Position numbers and translations under genes: made by a program. From contig JANAVB010007000.1 in the NCBI GenBank assembly GCA_029216955.1, positions 905,501-969,500 on the forward strand: a stretch of DNA of 64,000 nt. The letters are read 5' to 3'. Numbering within the stretch: position 1 is the first letter of the stretch; each line of letters opens with the position of its first letter. Positions 50,021 through 60,119 of the stretch are shown one piece after another. Origin of the DNA: Iris pallida. Lineage: Eukaryota; Streptophyta; Magnoliopsida; Asparagales; Iridaceae. Below the pieces are notes generated by a model, which saw nothing but the letters and a program-made list of their open reading frames with translations, did not search any database and was not told where the DNA came from.

Positions 50021-50829
50021 TGTTGGAGTGGGTGGGGTTCCCAACCTATGTGGAGAAGACCCCGGAGTGCGACGAGCGCCGTTCGTGTGTCGAAGAAGCT
50101 CGGGAAGTGGGCGACGTAGAGTCGCTGCTGCTGTTGCTGCCCAGGGGGAGATTCTGGAACAGGGGATCCGAGTTCGGGCCGAACTCGGTCCCATGGCGAG
50201 TTCGGGCCGAACTCGATCTGGCCACTCCAGTACTGTGGGGTGAGGTTCTGGATGCTTGACACAGAGTTCTGGCCGAACTCTGTGTCGTCGGGGGCTGAAG
50301 CGGATTTTAGGATGAGTTTTCATCATTGGATCTAATCCAACGGTCCAGGTTGGTTGCGGGATTGGGGAGTTATATTGAGTTTTCTCAACCCTAATTCATA
50401 ATCGCAAGTATTGGACAACACAAAGTTTGAGAGAGAAGGAGGCAAGAGTGCCATTGCAACTTCGGAGAAGAAGACGGAGGATCGAAGGTCGTTTTTCGAA
50501 GGAGATCGTGTTTCGGGTAATCTCTACTCGTCGTTCTCGTTCTTCGTAGCCTTGTGATCATTGTTCTTATCTCTGAGTGTTGTGGGGATCCGATTTGGAT
50601 CGGAGGAGTTTGTAGAGGGTGTAATTCTTCTATTCCATTAGTGGAGGCTTCTCAGGGTTGGACTCCGATCGTCCCGTGGTTTTTCCCGCAAGGGTTTCCA
50701 CGTCAAAAATTCTCTGTGTCTGCGTGGACTGTTTTTGTGTGGTTGTTTTTGGTTCGTGCGTTGTATTGCTCGGTCCTCTCGCAGGTACTCTCCGGTTTGG
50801 GGAAAGGTTTCCGCGCTTCTTTCCCAACA
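50021..50829 (+). repeat. 5' LTR of copia
   Basis: TGTTGGAGTG to TTCCCAACA. It contains GAGTTCGGGCCGAACTC-type inverted repeats near 50170-50215. It differs from the 3' LTR at three transitions that I can see, all near 50100-50215. Confidence 0.97.
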
Positions 50830-50832
50830 GAG

Positions 50833-50844
50833 TGGTATCAGAGC
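50833..50844 (+). other. Copia primer-binding site (tRNA-iMet)
   Basis: TGGTATCAGAGC, 3 nt after the 5' LTR, complementary to the 3' end of plant initiator tRNA-Met. Confidence 0.93.
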
Positions 50845-50893
50845 TTTGGGTTCAAAGGGTGTCAGGAGTTGACAGAGGAACCAGAGAGGAGAG

Positions 50894-53800
50894 ATGGACG
50901 CGAAGCCGGTGCGCATGGTGAACCTTAATGGCACAAACTATCATTATTGGCGGAGCAAGATGAAGGATTTGCTATTTGTCAAGAAGCTGCATCTACCTGT
51001 GTTTGCATCCGAGAGGCCCAGTGATAAATCCGAGGAGGACTGGAAGTTCGAGCACATACAGGTGTGTGGGTACATACGGCAGTTTGTTGATGAGAACGTG
51101 TACAATCACGTTGCCAATATTGAGCACGCGAAGACGTTATGGGATAAGCTGGAATCCTTGTATGCGAAGAAGACCGGGGTAAACAAGTTGTTCCTGATCC
51201 GAACGATGATGGGTCTGCGGTACAAGGATGGGGCGTCTATTACGGATCACTTGAGTGATTTCCAGGGCGTGGTTGACCAGTTATCTTCTATGGGAGTCAA
51301 GTTCGACGACGAAGTTCAGGGACTGTGGCTGCTGTGTACCTTGCCAGACTCGTGGGAGACCGTACGAGTATCTATGATCGCTTCTGCTCCAGAGGGCGTG
51401 GTCAGTCTGGAGTTTGCCAAGAGCGGGGTGTTGAATGAAGAGATGCGGAGACGTTCTCAGGGCACTTCATCCACATCCCACCACTCAGAGGCATTGGTTT
51501 CAGAGAGCCGCGGAAGGGGCAAAAGCAGGGGTCCAGGTGGTGGCAGAGACAAGAGCAGGGGGAAGTCCAAAGGTCGGTACGAGGACTCAGAGTGTTACCA
51601 TTGCGGTAAGAAGGGCCATATCAAGCGGAATTGTTTCGTTTGGAAGAAGGAGAAGAAGGGCGACAAGGGGAAGCAAGAAGAGAACACTACAGCGGCGGCC
51701 TCGACGCATGGAGGCGATGTGATCGTCGTAGGTGATGAGGTCATTACTAACCTCGCCTGCGATGACAATTCTTGGCTGGTGGACTCAGGGGCTTCAGCAC
51801 ATGTATCTCACAATAGGACACTGTTTGCCACTTACACGACAGGCGACTGTGGCGTGTTGAAGATGGGCAACGGAGATGTGTCGAAGGCGGTTGCCATTGG
51901 AGATGTGCATTTGAGAACGAAGACGGGTGCGGTTCTTGTTCTCAAGGATGTTCGTCACGTCCCTGATATCCGTTTCAACCTGGTGTCGGTTGGAAGGTTG
52001 GATGACGAGGGATTCTTCAGTCTCTTCGGGAATAGTCAGTGGAAGCTTTCCAGAGGTTCGTTGGTGATTGCCAGAGGAAGCAAGAAGTCCGGTCTCTACT
52101 ATATGGAGGGGAGCGCACAGGGGGCACAGGAGGTGAACGCAGTCAGTGATGCGTCTACCGAGTTGTGGCACAGGCGGCTCGGCCATATCAGCGAGAAGGG
52201 GATGAGCTACTTGGTGAACATGAAGGTGATTCCGGGGCTCAAGTCTACAAAGTTGGAGAAATGCACGTACTGTTTGGCTGGGAAGCAAAATAGGGTGTCT
52301 TTTCAGAGTCACCCAAGTTCGAGGAAGCCGGCGTTGTTCGAGTTGATTCACTCGGATGTCTGCGGTCCTATGAAGGTAAAATCTCTTGGTGGTGCTTCTT
52401 ACTTTGTGACTTTTATTGATGACTGTTCCAGGAAGGTTTGGGTCTATGCCTTAAAGACCAAGGATCAGGTGCTGCCTACTTTCAAGGAGTTTCAGGCCTC
52501 CGTTGAAAGGGAGACGGGCAAGAAGTTGTTGTGTGTTCGGTCCGACAATGGCGGCGAATACATCGGTCCCTTTGATACGTATTGCAGAGAGCAAGGGATA
52601 CGACACCAGAAGACTCCGCCAAAGACACCTCAGCTCAATGGTGTAGCGGAGCGCATGAACAGGACACTGATGGAGAGGGTGCGGTGTTTGCTGTCAGAAG
52701 CAAACTTGCCGGGCAGTTATTGGGGTGAGGCTCTTCTCACAGCTGCTTATATTATTAATTTGTCTCCTAGTGCTCCTTTGCAGGGTGATGTGCCTGATAA
52801 AGTATGGTACGGCAAAGAGCCGTCATACAGTCACCTGCGGGCGTTTGGTTGTAAGGCCTTCGTGCATGTACCGAAGGACGAGAGGACCAAACTTGAGCCG
52901 AAGACGAGGCGATGCGTCTTTGTCGGCTACGGTCGGGATGAGTTTGGCTATAGACTCTACGACCCAGTGGAAGGAAAGCTCTACAGAAGCAGGGACGTGG
53001 TGTTCGTCGAGGATCAGACCATGACCAACACTCAGGACTCCGAGACGCCTTCTGAGGCTGAGGAATTGCCTGAGTTAGAGTCATTTCGCTTCGAGCAGTT
53101 TCCAGAGGACATCGCGGAGGATCCAGTTATGGGGGAGCCGGTACATGGAGTTGCTCCCAACCTTGATCATCAGCCTGCTGATGGTGGTCAGGGTGTCCCT
53201 CAGGAGGATGAGCATGCCGGAGAGGTAGTTCCTGAAGGGGAGGAGGCTGTCGGTATACAGCCAGCACCAGTGGCTCCACTGAGAAGGAGCAACAGGGATC
53301 GTCGACCATCTACGAGATACTCGCCGGATGAGTATGTGCTACTGACTGACGGGGGAGAGCCCGAAAGTTTCGCAGAGGCTATGGAAGACGAACACAGGCA
53401 GGAGTGGATGGTGGCTATGCAGGAGGAGATGAGTTCCTTGCACACCAATTCTACTTATGATCTGGTGCGGTTGCCAAAGGGCAAGAAGGCTTTGAAGAAT
53501 CGATGGGTGTTCAGAGTGAAGCAGACAGATGATGCTACTCGCCCTCGATACAAAGCGAGGCTGGTAGTCAAGGGCTACGGTCAGCGGAAAGGCGTGGATT
53601 ATGATGAGATCTTTTCGCCTGTCGTCAAGCATTCGTCTATTCGGGTGGTGCTAGCATTAGCAGCCAGTTTCGACTTGGAGGTCGAGCAGATGGATGTGAA
53701 GACGGCGTTCCTCCACGGTGATCTTGAGGAGGAGTTGTACATGGAGCAGCCGGAGGGATTCTGTGAGAAGGGCAAGTCACATTTGGTCTGTCGGTTGAGG

Positions 53801-54922
53801 AAGAGCTTGTATGGTCTGAAGCAGGCTCCGAGGCAGTGGTACAGAAAGTTCGAGTCGTTTATGGGGGAGCATGGTTATGCACGGACGACGTCGGACCATT
53901 GTGCATTTGTGAGGTATTTTGCCGAGGATGATTTCATCATTTTATTGCTCTATGTAGATGATATGCTATTAGTGGGTCGAAATGCCACTAGGATAGCGGA
54001 GTTGAAGCGCCAACTGGGCGCGGCCTTCTCTATGAAGGATTTGGGCGCAGCGAAGACTATTCTTGGGATGGAGATCAGCCGAGAGAGAGAGTCCAAGCTG
54101 CTACACTTGTCCCAAACGAAGTACATTCACCGGGTACTTCAGCGTTTCGGGATGGACGGGTCGAAGAAAGTGAGTTCCCCCCTCGCGGCTCACTTTAAGT
54201 TCACTGAGGAGCAGTGTCCATCTACCGAGGACGAAAAGGAAGATATGGAGCGGGTTCCATATGCTTCAGCTGTGGGAAGCCTGATGTATGCTATGGTGTG
54301 TACGAGGCCAGATATTGCTCATGCAGTTGGTACGGTTAGCAGGTATCTTTCGAATCCTGGAAGGGTACACTGGAGTGCGGTCAAGTGGATTCTACGATAC
54401 CTTCCGGGCACTGCCGGTTGGAGACTTTCCTTTGGTGGTGACGAGCCGAAGCTGGTCGGGTATACCGATGCTGATATGGCTGGAGATGTAGACACGAGGC
54501 GGTCGACTTCGGGCTACGTGATGATGTTTGCGGGAGGAGCAGTATCGTGGCAGTCGCGGTTGCAGAAGTGTGTTGCCTTGTCGACGACGGAGGCGGAATA
54601 CATTGCGGCGACGGAGGCTTGCAAGGAGCTGTTATGGATGAAGAAGCTGTTGCAGGAAATGGGACTGAAGCAAGAGCAGTATACTTTGCTTTGCGACAGT
54701 CAGAGTGCTATCCACCTTGTGAAGAATCAGACGTTTCATAGCCGGTCCAAGCACATCGAGACCCGGTATCATTGGATACGGGATGTGGTTGAGAAGAAGG
54801 ACGCGGAGCTTGAGAAGGTGCATACAGACGACAACGGAGCTGATATGTTTACGAAGATTCTACCAAGGGGGAAGTTTGAGTACTGCAGGCAGATCGTCGG
54901 GATGACGACGTCCTCCCCATAG
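50894..54922 (+). CDS. Copia Gag-Pol polyprotein, intact
   Basis: 1342 codons, no internal stop. Start MDAKPVRMVNLNGTNYHYW at 50894, the first ATG of the long frame after the primer site. Domains with rough residues: Gag (15-190); CCHC knuckle CYHCGKKGHIKRNC (~234); aspartic protease WLVDSGASAHVSH (~293); pre-integrase LWHRRLGHISEKG (~423). The integrase core has D (HSDVCGP, ~487), D (RSDNGGEY, ~549) and E (NGVAERMNRT, ~586). RT runs ~870-1110 with YVDDMLLVG (~1020); RNase H has YTDADMAGD (~1189) and CDSQSAIHL (~1266). Gag resembles Tork/Tnt1-type elements. All catalytic residues I can check are present, so the copy may be active. Confidence 0.96.
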   Translation: MDAKPVRMVNLNGTNYHYWRSKMKDLLFVKKLHLPVFASERPSDKSEEDWKFEHIQVCGYIRQFVDENVYNHVANIEHAKTLWDKLESLYAKKTGVNKLFLIRTMMGLRYKDGASITDHLSDFQGVVDQLSSMGVKFDDEVQGLWLLCTLPDSWETVRVSMIASAPEGVVSLEFAKSGVLNEEMRRRSQGTSSTSHHSEALVSESRGRGKSRGPGGGRDKSRGKSKGRYEDSECYHCGKKGHIKRNCFVWKKEKKGDKGKQEENTTAAASTHGGDVIVVGDEVITNLACDDNSWLVDSGASAHVSHNRTLFATYTTGDCGVLKMGNGDVSKAVAIGDVHLRTKTGAVLVLKDVRHVPDIRFNLVSVGRLDDEGFFSLFGNSQWKLSRGSLVIARGSKKSGLYYMEGSAQGAQEVNAVSDASTELWHRRLGHISEKGMSYLVNMKVIPGLKSTKLEKCTYCLAGKQNRVSFQSHPSSRKPALFELIHSDVCGPMKVKSLGGASYFVTFIDDCSRKVWVYALKTKDQVLPTFKEFQASVERETGKKLLCVRSDNGGEYIGPFDTYCREQGIRHQKTPPKTPQLNGVAERMNRTLMERVRCLLSEANLPGSYWGEALLTAAYIINLSPSAPLQGDVPDKVWYGKEPSYSHLRAFGCKAFVHVPKDERTKLEPKTRRCVFVGYGRDEFGYRLYDPVEGKLYRSRDVVFVEDQTMTNTQDSETPSEAEELPELESFRFEQFPEDIAEDPVMGEPVHGVAPNLDHQPADGGQGVPQEDEHAGEVVPEGEEAVGIQPAPVAPLRRSNRDRRPSTRYSPDEYVLLTDGGEPESFAEAMEDEHRQEWMVAMQEEMSSLHTNSTYDLVRLPKGKKALKNRWVFRVKQTDDATRPRYKARLVVKGYGQRKGVDYDEIFSPVVKHSSIRVVLALAASFDLEVEQMDVKTAFLHGDLEEELYMEQPEGFCEKGKSHLVCRLRKSLYGLKQAPRQWYRKFESFMGEHGYARTTSDHCAFVRYFAEDDFIILLLYVDDMLLVGRNATRIAELKRQLGAAFSMKDLGAAKTILGMEISRERESKLLHLSQTKYIHRVLQRFGMDGSKKVSSPLAAHFKFTEEQCPSTEDEKEDMERVPYASAVGSLMYAMVCTRPDIAHAVGTVSRYLSNPGRVHWSAVKWILRYLPGTAGWRLSFGGDEPKLVGYTDADMAGDVDTRRSTSGYVMMFAGGAVSWQSRLQKCVALSTTEAEYIAATEACKELLWMKKLLQEMGLKQEQYTLLCDSQSAIHLVKNQTFHSRSKHIETRYHWIRDVVEKKDAELEKVHTDDNGADMFTKILPRGKFEYCRQIVGMTTSSP

Positions 54923-54926
54923 TTGT

Positions 54927-54939
54927 GAAGGGGGAGATT
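54927..54939 (+). other. Copia polypurine tract
   Basis: GAAGGGGGAGATT directly precedes the 3' LTR. Confidence 0.9.
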
Positions 54940-55748
54940 TGTTGGAGTGGGTGGGGTTCCCAACCTATGTGGAGAAGACCCCGGAGTGCGACGAGCGCCG
55001 TTCGTGTGTCGAAGAAGCTCGGAAAGTGGGCGACGTAGAGTCGCTGCTGCTGTTGCTGCCCAGGGGGAGATTCTGGAACAGGGGATCCGAGTTCGGGCCG
55101 AACTCGATCCCATGGCGAGTTCGGGCCGAACTCGGTCTGGCCACTCCAGTACTGTGGGGTGAGGTTCTGGATGCTTGACACAGAGTTCTGGCCGAACTCT
55201 GTGTCGTCGGGGGCTGAAGCGGATTTTAGGATGAGTTTTCATCATTGGATCTAATCCAACGGTCCAGGTTGGTTGCGGGATTGGGGAGTTATATTGAGTT
55301 TTCTCAACCCTAATTCATAATCGCAAGTATTGGACAACACAAAGTTTGAGAGAGAAGGAGGCAAGAGTGCCATTGCAACTTCGGAGAAGAAGACGGAGGA
55401 TCGAAGGTCGTTTTTCGAAGGAGATCGTGTTTCGGGTAATCTCTACTCGTCGTTCTCGTTCTTCGTAGCCTTGTGATCATTGTTCTTATCTCTGAGTGTT
55501 GTGGGGATCCGATTTGGATCGGAGGAGTTTGTAGAGGGTGTAATTCTTCTATTCCATTAGTGGAGGCTTCTCAGGGTTGGACTCCGATCGTCCCGTGGTT
55601 TTTCCCGCAAGGGTTTCCACGTCAAAAATTCTCTGTGTCTGCGTGGACTGTTTTTGTGTGGTTGTTTTTGGTTCGTGCGTTGTATTGCTCGGTCCTCTCG
55701 CAGGTACTCTCCGGTTTGGGGAAAGGTTTCCGCGCTTCTTTCCCAACA
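54940..55748 (+). repeat. 3' LTR of copia
   Basis: Same length as the 5' LTR and nearly identical, ending CCCAACA followed by the ATATC duplication. Confidence 0.97.
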
Positions 55749-56559
55749 ATATCTAAGTTAGTTTTTGAGGGGAAGGTAAATTTTAAAATGGTAACTCTCG
55801 TTATTCTGTATTATTTATTTATTTTACATAAATATAACAAATAAAATTCGCTTGTAGTTATATGATTATCCTCCCGAGGCTCGAACACGGGAGCATGGAA
55901 GTTGGAGGAATCAGAGAAGGTATCAGACATGGGAGTTAATTGATGATCAAAAGCAGTTGGTGCGTTCATTTGGATTTCATTATCTGGATGAAATTTAAAT
56001 TTTAGTACACGATGTTCACCTCATATTTAGTCTTGCTGAGCGTTGGTGGCCTCAACGCAACGCATTTCAGTTGCCTGTTGGTGAAATGACAATCACACTC
56101 TGGGATGTCGTAAATATTCTTGGATTACCTATTACAGGTGAACCAATATATTTTGATACACATTTAAATCCGTGTGAAATAGTCAGGAGATATCTAGGCA
56201 TTACGCCCCCTGCGGACCTAGGAGCAAGGAGTTTTGTCACGATAACTTGGCTTCGGGATAATTTTATAGATTTAGATAGGACTATCGACGGTCCAGTCGC
56301 GGTCAATGATTACAGGGTATGTCCCTCTTTGGTATTTTTGGCTAATATTTATTAATTTTAATAGCGAGTGGATGCACGATATTTTAACTCGTGTCGATTC
56401 ACTTAGTCTTGGTCGGGATCCGGGTATGCCTCCATTGCATACCCGTATCCCGGCCAATTATCCGAGTGCCACTGTGCCCCTGAGACGTTTACGACGTCAG
56501 AGGGTGGTTGATCCAGAGGACGAGGCAGATGAGGGCGTTGCTGGAGAGGGCGCTGCTGG

Positions 56560-56735
56560 AGAGGGCAGCAGCCAGCAGTACGCTGCAGCGTACACAAGCC
56601 AGCAGTACCATGGAGAGGGCAGCAGCCAGCAGTACCATGGAGAGGGCAGCAGCCAGCAGTACGCTCCAGCGTACACAAGCCAGCAATACCATGGAGAGGG
56701 CGGCAGCCAGCAGTACGCTCCGGAGTACCCTAGCC
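56560..56735 (+). repeat. In-frame GEGSSQQY repeats in the PMD gene
   Basis: A GAGGGC(A/G)GCAGCCAGCAGTAC unit recurs four to five times with YHGE, AAAYTS or APAYTS between. It encodes a low-complexity Gly/Ser/Gln/Tyr tail. Confidence 0.85.
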
Positions 56736-57169
56736 AGCCTTACGCTGCATAGTATACTACCCCACACTACGCTGCAGAGTACACTACCCCACACTACGCT
56801 GGAGAAGGGCTCAGTCAACAGTATGTGGGCATGGGCTCTTCCTCAGCCTTTCAGCCCTACAATCAACGCATCACGACTGAGGAAATCAACACTACCGCAG
56901 CGTATTCCTTTGAAGGCATGTCGTATTACTCGTAATTGTTTACGTCTCCGTCAGCCCCAGTGCCTACTCAGGAGGCCGAGGAAAAGGATGAAAGAAGAGC
57001 GGAGGAGACCACAGATGAAAGAAGAGCCCGACTTGGCCTTAGACAGGTAGAACGAAGGTGTTACAAATGCATGGCCCGCAGAGGAGATTGAAATAAAATT
57101 TTATTATGTAATGTTTAAAAGTTGACATGAATGTTGGTACTACAATAAAAAATACAAGTTCTATTGTCA

Positions 57170-59419
57170 TCATTCTCTTGGTTGACTTGTACATTTTCTT
57201 CTGTTGTGTCCCATCAAACCACAGTTGCCGCAACGAAGTTCCCTTGTCGATAATTCTCGTAGTTTGATGCGGTTTTTCTTCGGCCTTCCAGCTTTGCGTC
57301 TGACATCTGGAACTCCAATTTCGCCCCTTACCAAAGCCGCTTGAATGTTGTAAGGAACTGGAATTGGTTCCATCTGTGGCTCGTACACACTTCTCAACCT
57401 GTCAGTAGAAAATATTATAGGATAGTAATGTTCAACCTCATCACTGCAATATTGACAAGCAAAACATGCATGTATACATGGCATGTAAGTATGATATCAC
57501 CTTAAACATGTACAAGATCTTTCATCTAACCGTACAACATATGTTCTACTCGATGCACGGTCTAATATTTCAAACAAATAACTATCAATTCGTAATATCT
57601 GAAGTTGATGTCTCTCATTGGTAATAGATGTCATAGTCTTTAACATCTTAGGACAATAACTTGTGTCTAAATTTTGATCATGATTCCTGTTTTTGTCATG
57701 AAGTGTTATAATCTTTGCTCTAATACCATCAAGAAGTGTCGTTATGGGTTTATCACGCAAACTCTTAATCCAATTGTTAAAACATTCAGCAAGATTAGAA
57801 GTGTTAATATCTAATCTAGGACAAGGAGCATATGCTGTAATCCAATGTGCAAAATGACGATTTTCATTATTTGTACCAATAAGCCAATTGTACATCGTCA
57901 TGTTCTCTGCTTTAATTATCTCGAACAAGTACTGTGCATCTGTTTCATTATACGATCTAGCAAGAGAGTCTAACAACCGATGAAATTTTTTCTCTCTCAC
58001 AATAGACTTCATATTCTGCTTAAAATGTTGAATGCAAAAGAAATGAGGCGATTCTGGAAATATATTTCGCATAGCATGTATTAATCCTTTTTGCTTGTCA
58101 GAAATAAATAAGATACTACTCCAATCATTAAAATAACTTTCAAATGATAGTCTAAGACCATTTAAAAATCAAGACCAAGAATCAGTATTCTCACCTTCGG
58201 CAACAGCATAAGCAATAGGATACAATTGATAATTAGGATCATGAGCACAAGCAATAAATAAAATACCTTGATATTTAGATGAAAGAAAAGTGGCATCAGT
58301 GCTAATAACAGGTAAACAACCCCTTAAAAATTCATCAATATACGCCTTAAAGCAAATAAATATTCTCTCAAACTTGTTGCTTTCGGAAGTCTTAATAAAA
58401 CATCTACTACCTAGATTCGACTCCATAATTCTAAAACCATACTCCTCAAGGCCAGTATATGCCTCAACATAACTACCATTTATTTCACGTAATGACATTT
58501 CTCGGGCTCGCCATGCTTTAGAGTATGTAATATGTATACGATGTTCTCTAAATATATCCTTCACAATTTGTGATGCACTATATGACGGATTATCTCTAAT
58601 TAAATCAACTATTTTTGTCTTAACCCATGCACCGGTAGCTAGTCGATGACGTCCTGTCGTAAGTCCACTTAAACAAGAATGACAAGTTTCTAGTGTACTA
58701 ACTTTAACTATTTGTCCTTTTCCTATGGATTTGGCATATACTCTCCAATGACAATTCTGTTTATCACAATTATATATAATTCCATGGGAATTATTCATAG
58801 CACTGGCTGAACAACTAAAATTTTGCTGAATTGCTAAATTACTTATAAAACTTCTAAATTTTGCACGAGTGTCGAATGTTTGTCCTACAAATAATTCAGG
58901 AGTGCTAGAATTATCAGTACTATCATCATCTACCTCATAACCAGTATTTTCAATTAAATCATCACTATTTTCATTGTCATCATCATTATCATCATTATCA
59001 TCATCATCATCATCATCAGCATAATCATCATCATCATTATGTTCATCTTGTAAGGGAGCAATTGTTTGAGAAGAACTAGCACATGCGTTAACATGTGGGT
59101 AATTAGAAACAAATTCATCATTAGTTCTATTAGAAAATGATGAAACTTGAGTAACATATAAACTAATATAAGGTGATTGTGAATTAATCTCAAGAATAAA
59201 ATTCCATGCTTCTTCACCATCTATCAATAAACATGTGGAACCAAAAACAGACTTTAAAATAAATTGATAATTAATAGAAAAATGCGTTGAAATTAAATTG
59301 CGTAAATTTTCTAAGGAAATATGGCGATAAGTTGTAAAAAATTGGGTGTCACCTCCTTCGTAGGTTAACCCATTTACTCTACCACCATGTGAGCAGACTA
59401 TTTTAATATTAGGATCCAT
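57170..59419 (-). pseudogene. MULE-2 MuDR-type transposase
   Basis: A single frame of about 750 codons from ATG 59419 (MDPNIKIVCSHGGRVNGLTY). PB1-like N-terminus; Asp/Asn run (~100-155) from a GAT/ATC microsatellite; MuDR N-domain (VGQTFDTRAKFRSFI, CHWRVYAKS, TLETCHSC). The DDE core has D in VISTDATFLSSKYQG, D in ILFISDKQKGLIHAM and E in NLAECFNNWIKSLRDKPI. SWIM finger CTC...MPCIHAC; then GRPKKNR and a CCHC knuckle CGNCGLMGHNRRKC. Two in-frame TGA stops, at about 58169 and 57497, lie where Trp fits (WSW; after CTCLR), so the gene is probably dead. The other residues look conserved. Confidence 0.93.
58950..59045. repeat. (ATC/GAT)n microsatellite in the transposase
   Basis: Imperfect CAT/ATC triplets coding the Asp/Asn run. 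Confidence 0.9.
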
Positions 59420-59822
59420 GGAAAAAATAAGTTGCTTGACAATGTTTAGCTAATAGAGAAGGAGAACTTGTTAGAGGGAGAGAAGCTTCAGAGGGAGATA
59501 CTGGCTTCCGTCAGGAGTTGGAAGCTTGTAAGAGGGAGATACTAGCTTCTGAAGACTTGCGCTTCCAAGCTTTAGAGGAGTGCTTCTGTGAGAGACAGGA
59601 GAAAGAGTTGTGTGCTTCTGTAAGAGATAGGAGATGTGTTTGCGTAGAGAGAGAGTTAACATTGAAATATATAGACGATGAGAATAGAGACGTTAAAATG
59701 TAGACGTTGGGAAAAGCGCGCCAGGAATGTTGGCGCACTCTACTTTACATATAGCCGTTGAAGGTGCAGGGGAGAAGTACATGTAGCCGTTGGAAGTAGC
59801 CGGTGGGAGTGGAGAGAGTGGG

Positions 59823-60119
59823 AGCGCGCCATCATTGATGGAGCTCTCTGACTTTTTCCCTCCCATTCCTACTTTTGGCTTACCTACCAGTGGCTCACAA
59901 CGCGCCATGGCCCATGGCTCCCCCTGGAGCGCGCCATGGTCCATGGCGCTCCGCTGGCTCCCCACCCCAGCGCGCATCACGTACCTGAACCAATGGCAGC
60001 GCGCACTTTCACGTACCTGAACCAATGGCAGCGCGCCAAGGGCCATGGCTCCCCCTAGAACGCGCCATGGCCCATGGCTCTCCCTAGGAAAGTTAGTGCG
60101 CGGTTGACCAGCGCGCCAT
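59823..60119. repeat. CGCGCCATGGCCCATGG-type subterminal repeats of MULE-2
   Basis: GCGCGCCAT(GG) occurs at least seven times, often facing ATGGCTCCCC or ATGGCGCT. CACGTACCTGAACCAATGGCAGCGCG is present twice in succession (~59979 and ~60013). It lies upstream of the transposase start and inside the right TIR. Confidence 0.7.

Larger units (their letters stand above)
50021..55748 (+). mobile_element. Intact Ty1/copia retrotransposon
   Basis: Two 809-bp LTRs, a perfect initiator-tRNA-Met primer site, a polypurine tract and one uninterrupted 1342-codon gag-pol frame. It is flanked by ATATC duplications (50016-50020 and 55749-55753). By eye the LTRs differ at only three positions. It sits in exon 1 of the PMD gene of MULE-2 and is the youngest-looking insertion in the window. 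Everything visible needed for movement is present. Confidence 0.97.
49941..57091 (+). pseudogene. Plant mobile domain (MAIN-like) gene of MULE-2, split by copia
   Basis: Exon 1 starts at ATG 49941 after a probable 5'UTR intron (GTAAGT at 49860 to AACAG). It encodes MNPVNDGFIPGGPTTEVV; copia interrupts it at 50020 and it resumes after the ATATC duplication to a donor at 55776. Exon 2 starts at 55858 (LYDYPPEARTREHGSW) and holds the PMD hallmarks AERWWPQRNAFQLPVGE, MTITLWDVVNILGLPITG, RRYLGI and TWLRDNF. A TAA near 55996 interrupts it. The last part has five GEGSSQQY-type repeats (56560-56730), two more stops (56750, 56932) and ends at 57091 in RRCYKCMARRGD. Host MAIN/MAIL proteins act in nuclear gene silencing; here it is element-borne and dead. 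Confidence 0.82.
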
